Below, piece by piece: positions 49,784 through 57,814 of a stretch of 64,000 bases of DNA (position 1 is its first letter; each line of letters opens with the position of its first letter). The stretch spans positions 4,201,001 to 4,265,000 of the forward strand of contig NZ_CP107913.1 in the NCBI RefSeq assembly GCF_036014115.1, written 5' to 3'. The notes under the pieces are model-generated. The model did not search any database, had not been told where the DNA came from, and saw nothing but the letters and a program-made list of their open reading frames with translations. Made by a program: the position numbers and the translations under genes. The stretch is from Streptomyces sp. NBC_00448. GTDB taxonomy: Bacteria; Actinomycetota; Actinomycetes; Streptomycetales; Streptomycetaceae.

Positions 49784-52152
49784 CGACTCAATCCACGCCC
49801 CCACTGCCCGCACCCGGCCGGAGGGCCGACTCGAAGGCGCCGGGCGGACCGTCCCGTGGCCGCGGACGCCGGCGCGATCGCAGCGAACGCGCCAGGAACC
49901 GGATGCGCGTCAAGACCCCCACCGTGATCCAGCTGGAGGCCGTCGAATGCGGCGCGGCCTCGCTGAGCATGGTGCTGGGCTTCTTCGGGCGCTTCGTCCA
50001 GCTGGAGGAGCTGCGGACCGCCTGCGGCGTCTCCCGTGACGGCGCCAAGGCCGTCAACCTGCTGCGAGCGGCCAGGAGTTACGGCCTGCTGGCCAGCGGC
50101 CGGCAGATGGAGGTGGAGAAGCTCAAGAAGCTGCGGCCGCCGACGATCCTGTTCTGGAACTTCAACCACTTCGTGGTCTACGAGGGCATGGGCACGCGGC
50201 TCGGGCGCCCGGTGGTCCACCTCAACGACCCGGCCTCCGGCAAGCGCACGGTCAGCATGGAGGAGTTCGACAAGAGCTTCACCGGCGTCGTCCTCACCTT
50301 CGAGCGCGGGCCCGACTTCAGGCGCGGCGGACGCCCCCCGCGCATCTCCACGGACCTGTACTCCCGCTACCGCCGCAACGGCGGGGCGCTGATGCTCGCG
50401 CTCCTGGCCAGCATCCTGCTGATCATCCCCGGCGTGGCGGTTCCCGCGTTCACCCGGGCCTTCATCGACCGGGTGCTGAGCAACGGCGACCACTCCTTCA
50501 TCACCCCGCTGATCGGCGCGATGGCCGCGGCCTCGGTGCTGACAGTGGTGCTGACTTTGCTCCAACAGACGCATCTGCTGCGGGTGGAGTCGTCGACGGC
50601 GATCCGAAGTTCCGCCCGCGTCGTCCGGCACCTGCTACGACTACCCGTGGTCTTCTTCACCCAGCGCAACCCGGCGGAGATCTCCCAACGGGTCGCCTCC
50701 AACGACCGGATCGCCGAGATCCTGTCCCGGGACGTGGCGACCGCGGCGGTCAGCGCGCTTCTCGTGGTCTTCTACGCGATCCTGTTGTGGACCTACGACG
50801 TCCAACTGACCCTGATCGGCGTCGGGGTGGCCCTGCTGAACATCGTGGTGCTGCGCCTGGTGGCCAGGCTCCGCAGCGACGCGGTGTCCAAACTCCGGGC
50901 GGACCGCGCGCGGTTGACCGCGGCGTCGTTCAACGGCCTGCAACTCATCGAGACGATGAAGGCGTCGGGCTCGGAGAACGACTACTTCGGCCGCTGGGCC
51001 GGCTTCCAGGCCAAGGTGGCCTCAGGATCGCAGGTCCTGGGCACTCCCACCGCGCTGCTCGCCGTCGTACCACCGTTCCTGGCGGCGGTGGACAGCGGTT
51101 GCATCCTGTTGATCGGCGGGACCAAGGCGATCGACGGGCACATCTCCATCGGTCTGCTGGTCGCCTTCCAGACGCTGGTGACGAACTTCACCCGCCCTGT
51201 CTCCCAGTTGAGCAACCTGGGGCCGCGGGTGCAGGACGTGGCCGCCGACATCAACCGGCTCAAGGACATCGAACGGTTCCCGCTGGCCTCCGACTTCACC
51301 AACAAGGTGATCGACACCGGCTCGGCCGCCGCGCCGGCCGGCGCACCCGGCCGGCCACCGGTGCCGCAGGACCCGCACGGGCAGCCCGGCACGGGCCGGC
51401 CCGCCTCCCGGAAGTCCTCCCGTCGGCCCACCAGCGTGGCCAGCGTGAAGATGATCGATGTCACCTTCGGCTACAGCCCGTTGGGCGAACCGCTGCTGCG
51501 CGACTTCGACCTGACCGTGCTGCCCGGCCAGCGGGTGGCGCTGGTGGGCGGCTCGGGCAGCGGAAAGTCCACGGTGAGCCGGCTCATCGCCGGCCTGTAC
51601 GAGCCGCGGTCCGGTCAGATCCTCTTCGACGGCCGGGAACGCCGGACCTACACCCGCGACACCCTCGGCAACTCGGTGGCCTTCGTCGACCAGGACATCT
51701 TCCTCTTCGAGGGAACCGTCCGGGAGAACGTCACCTTGTGGGACACCTCCATCCCCGACGAGAGGATCGTCGCGGCGCTGCGCGACGCGGCCGTCTACGA
51801 CGTCGTGGCCTCCCGGCCGGGCACCCTCAACAGCCTTGTCTCCGAGGGCGGCACCAACTTCTCGGGCGGTCAGCGGCAACGTCTGGAGATCGCCCGCGCA
51901 CTGGTGCGCGGGCCCAGCGTCATGGTGCTCGACGAGGCCACGAGCGCCCTCGACGCGGAGACCGAGAAACGCATCGACGACAACCTCCGCCGGCTCGGCT
52001 GCGCTTGCGTGATCATCGCCCACCGGCTGTCGACGATCCGGGACAGCGACGAGATCCTCGTGCTCGATCACGGCCGGGTCGTGCAGCGCGGCACGCACCA
52101 CGCCCTTGCCAAGGCAGAGGGACTGTACGCCGACCTGATCCGGGAGCAGTGA
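49780..52152 (+). CDS. Peptidase-containing (C39) ABC exporter of the NHLP family
   Basis: This 790-residue protein combines three parts. An N-terminal C39 cysteine peptidase has C57 in EAVECGAASLSMVL, H130 in NFNHFVVYEG and D150 in HLNDPASGKR. A six-helix ABC membrane domain spans about residues 205-480. The ATPase has Walker A GGSGSGKST, signature FSGGQRQRLEIARAL, Walker B VMVLDEATSALD and H-loop AHRLSTI. It should cleave the modified precursors after GG and carry the core out. A basic Arg/Gly-rich N-terminal extension of about 40 residues precedes the peptidase, and a Pro/Gly-rich linker (about 510-550) precedes the ATPase. Confidence 0.95.
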   Translation: MTTQSTPPLPAPGRRADSKAPGGPSRGRGRRRDRSERARNRMRVKTPTVIQLEAVECGAASLSMVLGFFGRFVQLEELRTACGVSRDGAKAVNLLRAARSYGLLASGRQMEVEKLKKLRPPTILFWNFNHFVVYEGMGTRLGRPVVHLNDPASGKRTVSMEEFDKSFTGVVLTFERGPDFRRGGRPPRISTDLYSRYRRNGGALMLALLASILLIIPGVAVPAFTRAFIDRVLSNGDHSFITPLIGAMAAASVLTVVLTLLQQTHLLRVESSTAIRSSARVVRHLLRLPVVFFTQRNPAEISQRVASNDRIAEILSRDVATAAVSALLVVFYAILLWTYDVQLTLIGVGVALLNIVVLRLVARLRSDAVSKLRADRARLTAASFNGLQLIETMKASGSENDYFGRWAGFQAKVASGSQVLGTPTALLAVVPPFLAAVDSGCILLIGGTKAIDGHISIGLLVAFQTLVTNFTRPVSQLSNLGPRVQDVAADINRLKDIERFPLASDFTNKVIDTGSAAAPAGAPGRPPVPQDPHGQPGTGRPASRKSSRRPTSVASVKMIDVTFGYSPLGEPLLRDFDLTVLPGQRVALVGGSGSGKSTVSRLIAGLYEPRSGQILFDGRERRTYTRDTLGNSVAFVDQDIFLFEGTVRENVTLWDTSIPDERIVAALRDAAVYDVVASRPGTLNSLVSEGGTNFSGGQRQRLEIARALVRGPSVMVLDEATSALDAETEKRIDDNLRRLGCACVIIAHRLSTIRDSDEILVLDHGRVVQRGTHHALAKAEGLYADLIREQ

Positions 52153-52156
52153 AGCC

Positions 52157-55100
52157 GTGAGCACATCCCACTTCTCGATCAACTACGGCCCGGACGCGAT
52201 GGATCTGTCCGAGCTCGCAACGGTCCTCAGCCCGCGGACCGACGGCGTCTTCGCGCTGGCCGACCCCGGGCGCATCTGGTTCGTCACCGAGGGCATGCTC
52301 GACCTCTTCGCCGCCAGCGAGGAGGAGGGCGGGCGCTGGACCTTCCTGTGCCGGGTCGGGACCGGCAGCGTGCTGTGCGGCGCCCGGCTGGACGGGCCGA
52401 CCCTGGTCGGCAAACCGCTGCCCGGGGGCGCCGTGCAGTCCTGCACGCTGGGCGAGGCGCTCAACGTCGCGCTTCCGCGGGTCGGATACGGTGCCGGCGC
52501 GCCGGCGAGCGGGCTGGCGAAGCTACTGGCGGACGGACTGGACGCGGGGTTCGTGGCACTGGCCGACGCCGTGCGGACCGAACTGCCGCCGCGGGAGTTC
52601 GTCCCGCTGGAGACGGACAACGCCGACGGGTCGCGCCGCGCCCTGCTGCCGCCCGGTGCCATGGCACGCTCGGTCGACGGTGTGGTGTGGATCGAGGTGA
52701 TCCGCGGTTCCGTCGCACTGGCGCTGACCGACTTCGACGAGTCCGGCGGGTCCACCCGGCCCGCCCCTGCCCCTGCGCCCGCCCCCGCCCCCGCACAGCC
52801 CCCCGCGCAGCCCGCACCGCCCGCCCATGACCCGTTCGCCACCATGGGCTGGCCCGGCCGGGGCGTCACCAAGCGGTTCCTGGTCACCGAGTCGGACTGG
52901 GTGCGCTCCGCGGACGGCGCGACGGTGGGCGTACTGCGCACCCCGGAGGTCATGGCAGACCCGGGCTTCGCCGACGAGGTGCTGTCCCAGCAGCGCCTTC
53001 TCATGCGCCGGTTGACCGACCGGATGCACAGCCGGCGGTCCACGGCCCGCCGGGAGATGAACCAGCGGCGGAGGCTGGACGCCGAGACGCTTCAGCGTTC
53101 CTCGCAGGCTCTGGCATCGGTGCTCGACCCGTTCCGCCTGTCGGGGAGCGGCGACTTCGACCCGGCCGACCAGGACGCCTATCTGGCGGTGGCCCGCGTC
53201 GTCGGGCACGCCTCGGGCGTCGAGGTCACCCGCACCTCCACGTCGGAGGCATCGGACTCCCGACTGGGCCCCGTGGAGCGGATCGCGGTGTCCTCGCGCT
53301 TCCGCACCCGCGAGGTCCGCCTGGACGGCGACTGGTGGAAGACCGACCTGGGGCCGCTCTTCGCCCACCTCGGTTCGGATGCCACCGAAGGGCCGGGTGG
53401 CCCGTCGGACATCAACGTCAGCAAGCGCACCCCGGTGGCACTGATCTGGCACCGTGGCCGGTACCAGGTCCGCGAGCCGGGCGGCAGGACCACGAGGGTC
53501 GGCCGCTCCTACGCCGCCCGGTTGGAGCCGATCGCGTGGATGTTCTACCCGCCGCTGCCGGACGAACCCCTGGATCGGAACGCGTTGATCCGTTTCGGGC
53601 TGCGTGGCAGCGCCCGGGACGGGGCGCTGATGATCGGGCTCGGGCTGGCCGCGGCACTGCTCGGCCTGCTGGTCCCGGTGCTCACCGGTAAGGTGCTCGG
53701 CGTCCTGGTGCCCCACGCGGACCGGGGGCCCCTGACGCAGGTGTGCGTGGTGCTGTTCGCCGCGGCCCTGCTCTCGGCGGTCTTGTCGGCGGTACAGAAC
53801 CTGTCGCTGCTCCGGCTGGAGGGGCGCTTCGAGGCGCGGGCCCAAGCCGCGGTGTGGGACCGGCTGTTGCGGCTTCCCACCTCCTTCTTCAACAAGACCT
53901 CCACCGGCGAGTTGAGCAACTCCGCGATGGGCATCAGCACCATCCGGGACGTGCTGTCCGGCATCACCACCCAAGTGGTGCTGGGCTGCCTGATGTTCAT
54001 CACCAACATGAGCCTGCTGTTCTTCTACAGCGTCCCGCTGGCCCTGATGGCGCTGGCCCTGGCACTCGGCGGCGGCCTGATCTGCCTGATCGTGGGGATC
54101 AAGCAGACCAAGTGGCAGAAGCTGCTGACCGAGCACGACCACAAGCTGGCCGGCATCCTCTTCCAGATGCTCGGCGGCCTGTCCAAGCTGCGCGTCGCCG
54201 TGGCGGAGGACCGGGCGTTCTCCCACTGGGCGCTGGGATTCGCCGGATCGAGGCGGCTGTCCTCCCGTGCCCGCCGCCTGCAGAACGTGGTCACGATCTT
54301 CAACTCCGGCTATCTGCTGGTGTGCTCGTTGCTGCTGTTCGCGCTTGTCGGCGGCCCGGCCAGCCACCAGCTGTCCACCAGCGGGTTCCTGACCTTCAAC
54401 AGCGCCTACGGCATGATGCTGGCGGCCTGCATCCAGATCACCGGAAGCGTCACCATGGCATCGGCCGTGGGACCGCTCTTCGACGGCCTGCAACCGGTGA
54501 TCTCCGAGGTGCCGGAGGTGTCGGCGGCGAAGGAGTCGCCCGGCGACCTCTACGGCGAGATCGAGGTCAGCAACGTCAGTTTCCGCTACCACGACGACAC
54601 GCCGCCGGTGCTGCACGATGTCAGCTTCCAGGCCCGGCCCGGGGAGTTCGTCGCCATCGTCGGTCCGACGGGGTGCGGGAAGTCGACGCTGCTACGGCTG
54701 CTGATCGGTTTCGACGAGCCCACCACCGGAGCGGTCCTCTACGACGGCATGGACCTGTCCTCGCTCGACGTGACGGCCGTCCGCCGGCAGTGCGGTGTCG
54801 TGCTGCAGAACGGGCAGCTCTTCGCCGGCAGCATCCTGTCCAACATCTGCGGCATGGGCAACTACTCGCTCGACGAAGCGTGGGAGGCCGCCGAGATGGC
54901 CGGCCTCGACGAGGATCTCGGACGGATGCCGATGGGCATGCACACCGTCCTGTCCGAAGGGGCGACGACGCTGTCGGCCGGCCAGCGACAGCGACTCATG
55001 ATCGCCCGTGCGCTGATCGGCCGGCCCCGCATCCTCTTCTTCGACGAGGCCACCAGCGCGCTGGACAACCGCACCCAGGAGATCGTCACCCAGAGCATGC

Positions 55101-55273
55101 GGCGGCTGAACGCGAGCCGCATCGTGATCGCCCACCGGCTCTCGACGGTGATGCGGGCCGACCGGGTGCTGGTCCTGGACGCCGGCCGGCTCGTGCAGTC
55201 CGGCAGCCCGGACGAACTGCTGCAGGACAAGGACGGCATGTTCTACCGCCTCGTCCAGCGACAGATGTCCTGA
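52157..55273 (+). CDS. Second NHLP-type ABC transporter (permease-ATPase fusion without peptidase)
   Basis: The 1038-residue protein has a long cytoplasmic N-terminal region (about 1-450), including a Pro/Ala repeat (APAPAPAPAPAQPP) near residue 200. The first 110 residues resemble a cyclic-nucleotide-binding-like beta fold. The ABC membrane domain (about 480-780) and ATPase follow, with Walker A GPTGCGKST, signature LSAGQRQRLMIARAL, Walker B ILFFDEATSALD and H-loop AHRLSTV. Such proteins accompany the C39 exporter in NHLP bacteriocin clusters and probably form a heterodimer with it. GTG at 52157 follows the first exporter stop by four bases. Confidence 0.92.
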   Translation: MSTSHFSINYGPDAMDLSELATVLSPRTDGVFALADPGRIWFVTEGMLDLFAASEEEGGRWTFLCRVGTGSVLCGARLDGPTLVGKPLPGGAVQSCTLGEALNVALPRVGYGAGAPASGLAKLLADGLDAGFVALADAVRTELPPREFVPLETDNADGSRRALLPPGAMARSVDGVVWIEVIRGSVALALTDFDESGGSTRPAPAPAPAPAPAQPPAQPAPPAHDPFATMGWPGRGVTKRFLVTESDWVRSADGATVGVLRTPEVMADPGFADEVLSQQRLLMRRLTDRMHSRRSTARREMNQRRRLDAETLQRSSQALASVLDPFRLSGSGDFDPADQDAYLAVARVVGHASGVEVTRTSTSEASDSRLGPVERIAVSSRFRTREVRLDGDWWKTDLGPLFAHLGSDATEGPGGPSDINVSKRTPVALIWHRGRYQVREPGGRTTRVGRSYAARLEPIAWMFYPPLPDEPLDRNALIRFGLRGSARDGALMIGLGLAAALLGLLVPVLTGKVLGVLVPHADRGPLTQVCVVLFAAALLSAVLSAVQNLSLLRLEGRFEARAQAAVWDRLLRLPTSFFNKTSTGELSNSAMGISTIRDVLSGITTQVVLGCLMFITNMSLLFFYSVPLALMALALALGGGLICLIVGIKQTKWQKLLTEHDHKLAGILFQMLGGLSKLRVAVAEDRAFSHWALGFAGSRRLSSRARRLQNVVTIFNSGYLLVCSLLLFALVGGPASHQLSTSGFLTFNSAYGMMLAACIQITGSVTMASAVGPLFDGLQPVISEVPEVSAAKESPGDLYGEIEVSNVSFRYHDDTPPVLHDVSFQARPGEFVAIVGPTGCGKSTLLRLLIGFDEPTTGAVLYDGMDLSSLDVTAVRRQCGVVLQNGQLFAGSILSNICGMGNYSLDEAWEAAEMAGLDEDLGRMPMGMHTVLSEGATTLSAGQRQRLMIARALIGRPRILFFDEATSALDNRTQEIVTQSMRRLNASRIVIAHRLSTVMRADRVLVLDAGRLVQSGSPDELLQDKDGMFYRLVQRQMS

Positions 55274-55321
55274 CCCGCTGCCACCTGCGGCCTGCCCGGC
55301 CCCGCCGGCCCGGCCCGTGGC

Positions 55322-55368
55322 GCCGGGCGCCGGCATGCGGCCCCCGAGCCGTCATCCCGGCGCCCGGC
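55322..55368 (+). terminator. Hairpin between export genes and P450 gene
   Basis: GCCGGGCGCCGG (55322-55333) and CCGGCGCCCGGC (55357-55368) form a perfect 12-bp stem with a 23-base loop in the 165-bp gap. It may attenuate transcription into the tailoring genes. Confidence 0.5.
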
Positions 55369-55438
55369 ACCGCCGGTGCCGTGGCCGGTCGTGCCGGGCG
55401 CGTGATCCCCGACCTGCCCGTTCCGAAGGAGACTTGTC

Positions 55439-56824
55439 ATGCCCCGCCCCTCCACGTCCGGCGTCATCCCGGCAGCCGGCTCCGACGATCGTCCGCCAGG
55501 ACCGGCAGAGGACCTGGAGCTGGCCGGCATCCGTGCGGACCCGCTCGCCTTCCTGCAGGACCTGGCCGGCGAATACGGCGACCTGTGCAGCCATCGCACT
55601 CGCGGCCAGAACGTGTGGTTCGCCAATTCGCCCGAACTCGTCCAGCACATTCTCAAGGACAACTACACCAACTACACCAAGGCCGGCACGCCGGACGACT
55701 TCATGCTGACCCCTCTGCTCGGCAAGGGGCTGCTCACCAGCAACGGCGCGCAGTGGGAACGCCAGCGCCGGCTGTCCGCGCCGTCCTTCCGCCGCGTGGC
55801 GGTCGAGTCGTTCGACGGCCTGATGGTCGAGGCGGCCGTCGATCTGGCCACCGCCTGGGGCGAGGCGGCCGACCGGGGCGATGCCGTTCGCGTGGACCAC
55901 GACTTCACGGCACTGACGCTGCGGGTGGTCGCCTCCGCGCTGCTCGGCTCGGAACTGACCGCGGCCGGCCGCGGGTTCGGGCAGGCCGTCGACGACATCA
56001 ACCGGTTCATCGGCCACTTCGACGGGACCCCGCCCCAGGACGCGGACTTCCGGGCCCGGCTCCGGGCGTACACGGGCGCGAAGGACTTCCTGGACCGGGT
56101 GGTCGGCACCATGATCGGGGCCCGGCGGCTGACCGGCCCCGACGGGCACCCCAGGGACCTGCTGGACGCGATGCTGGGCGCCCGGGACGAGCACGCCAAC
56201 GCCTTCTCCGACCAGGAGCTGCACGACCAGGTCCTGACCATGGTGATGGCCGGTCACGAGACGACCGCCAAGGCCCTCAGCTGGACGCTCCACCTGCTCG
56301 ACCGGCACCCCGAGCACGCGGCGCGGGTCCGGGAGGAGATCGACCGGGTGGTGGGTACGCGGCTGCCGACCGCCGCGGACCTGGCCGGACTGGTCTACAC
56401 CAGGCAGTGCCTCGACGAGGCCATCCGTCTGTTCCCGCCGGTGTGGCTGATCTCCCGGCTCGCGGTGGAGGACGACATGCTCGGCGGGCTCCGTATCCCC
56501 GCCGGCACGCTGGTGTGCGTCAGCCCCTGGACGCTGCACCGGCATCCGGACCACTGGGAGGCGCCGGAGGAGTACCGGCCGGAGCGGTTCGAGCCCGAGC
56601 AGCAGCATGCCCGCGCGGGCCACGCGTACCTGCCGTTCGGCGGTGGTCCCCGGGTCTGCATCGGGCAGGCGTTCGCCACGACCGAGGCGATGCTCGTGCT
56701 GACGGTCGTCCTGCAACGGCTCCGGCTGACCCAGGCGCCCGGCACCACGGTCGTCCCCGAAGCGCTGGTGACCCTGCGGCCGCGTGACGGTCTGCTGATG
56801 CAGGTGGAGCGGCGCCATGGATGA
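55439..56824 (+). CDS. Cytochrome P450, RiPP tailoring
   Basis: The 461-residue P450 is complete: I-helix AGHETTAKAL, K-helix ExxR in CLDEAIRLFPP, and the heme loop FGGGPRVCIG with C407. The sequence (DNYTNYTKAGTPDDFMLTPL, NGAQWERQRRLSAPSF, YRPERF) is closer to the CYP102/CYP4-like bacterial group than to typical streptomycete CYP105/107 enzymes. It may hydroxylate or cross-link the core or the azole side chains; the Tyr at core position 3 or 4 is one candidate site. ATG at 55439 has GGAG seven bases upstream. It overlaps the methyltransferase gene by 8 bp. Confidence 0.93.
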   Translation: MPRPSTSGVIPAAGSDDRPPGPAEDLELAGIRADPLAFLQDLAGEYGDLCSHRTRGQNVWFANSPELVQHILKDNYTNYTKAGTPDDFMLTPLLGKGLLTSNGAQWERQRRLSAPSFRRVAVESFDGLMVEAAVDLATAWGEAADRGDAVRVDHDFTALTLRVVASALLGSELTAAGRGFGQAVDDINRFIGHFDGTPPQDADFRARLRAYTGAKDFLDRVVGTMIGARRLTGPDGHPRDLLDAMLGARDEHANAFSDQELHDQVLTMVMAGHETTAKALSWTLHLLDRHPEHAARVREEIDRVVGTRLPTAADLAGLVYTRQCLDEAIRLFPPVWLISRLAVEDDMLGGLRIPAGTLVCVSPWTLHRHPDHWEAPEEYRPERFEPEQQHARAGHAYLPFGGGPRVCIGQAFATTEAMLVLTVVLQRLRLTQAPGTTVVPEALVTLRPRDGLLMQVERRHG

Positions 56825-57650
56825 CGCGGCACAGCAGGTGGGACCGGCCGCTCGTAGCTACCGCCCCGAGGAGGAACTGGGCGGCTTCGAGCAGGAGGTC
56901 ACGCGACTGGACCACCAGGCCGCGCTGACCTGGGCCCATGAGTGGCGCATCCTGCGGCCGCTGGCGCCTTCCGGCGGTGGGGCGGTGCTGGACGCGGGCT
57001 GCGGAAACGGCGCGGTGACCGCGGAGTTGAGTGCCGCGCTGCCGGGGACCCGGGTGGTCGGCCTGGACGCGCACCCCGGACTCCTGGAGCGGGCGGGTGC
57101 CCGCGGGGCGGGCGGACCGGAGCCGGAGCTGTTCCTGGGCGACGTCGGCGACACCCCGTTCGCGGACGAGACGTTCGACCTGGTGCTCTCCCGGTACGTC
57201 TTCCAGCACCTGCCGGAGCCGATCGGCGTCGCACGGGAACTGCGCCGGGTCCTGCGGCCCGGCGGGCACCTTGCCGTGATCGACGTCGATGCCGGACTGT
57301 GGGGGACGGCGGAGCCCGATCTGTCCGGCTTCTCGGAAGAGGCGTACCGCGCCCTCGGCGCGGCGCAGTCCGCGGACGGCGGGGACCGGCTGATCGCCCG
57401 GCGGCTGCCCCGCATCCTCAGGGACGCCGGATTCACGGACGTGACCGTGCAGCCGTTCGCCTACACCAGCGACGAAGTGGGGCTTGCCGCCCTGGCGCCG
57501 CAGCTTTCCCCCGAGCGGCTGCTGCCGCTGGTCGAGCGGGGCGCGCTCAGCCTGACCGCGTACCTCCGGGCGATGACCGCCTGGCAGAACTTCGTGGCGC
57601 GGGACGGCTTCGTCCTGCTGCTGGGGTTCGCCGTGGTGGGACAGCGGTAG
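56817..57650 (+). CDS. SAM-dependent methyltransferase, RiPP tailoring
   Basis: This class I methyltransferase of 277 residues has motif I in AVLDAGCGNGAVTAEL, the acidic SAM-binding residue in VVGLDAHPG, DVGDTPFADETFDLVLSRYV and a post-motif LRRVLRPGGHLAVIDVD. The C-terminal 90 residues (DVTVQPFAYTSDEVGLAALA onward) form a cap for the substrate. The target could be the freed N-terminus, a hydroxyl made by the P450, or a side chain. ATG at 56817 lies in the end of the P450 gene, so both are made together. Confidence 0.88.
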   Translation: MDDAAQQVGPAARSYRPEEELGGFEQEVTRLDHQAALTWAHEWRILRPLAPSGGGAVLDAGCGNGAVTAELSAALPGTRVVGLDAHPGLLERAGARGAGGPEPELFLGDVGDTPFADETFDLVLSRYVFQHLPEPIGVARELRRVLRPGGHLAVIDVDAGLWGTAEPDLSGFSEEAYRALGAAQSADGGDRLIARRLPRILRDAGFTDVTVQPFAYTSDEVGLAALAPQLSPERLLPLVERGALSLTAYLRAMTAWQNFVARDGFVLLLGFAVVGQR

Positions 57651-57734
57651 TCCCGGGGCGGCCGCAGACCGGCGTCCATGGGGTGCGCACTCTCCCACGA
57701 TCCAGGGGTCCTCGCGCCCGCCGGCTGTCGGGAA

Positions 57735-57771
57735 GGGCCCGGCCGGCGGCGGGCACGAGCCGGTCGGGCCC
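57735..57771. terminator. Bidirectional terminator at the end of the tailoring operon
   Basis: GGGCCCGGCCGGC (57735-57747) pairs with GCCGGTCGGGCCC (57759-57771) with one mismatch, between the convergent methyltransferase and regulator genes. Confidence 0.6.
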
Positions 57772-57814
57772 GGACCGGAAGGTGCGGCCCGGCCATGCCA
57801 CGAACCGCGTTCCG

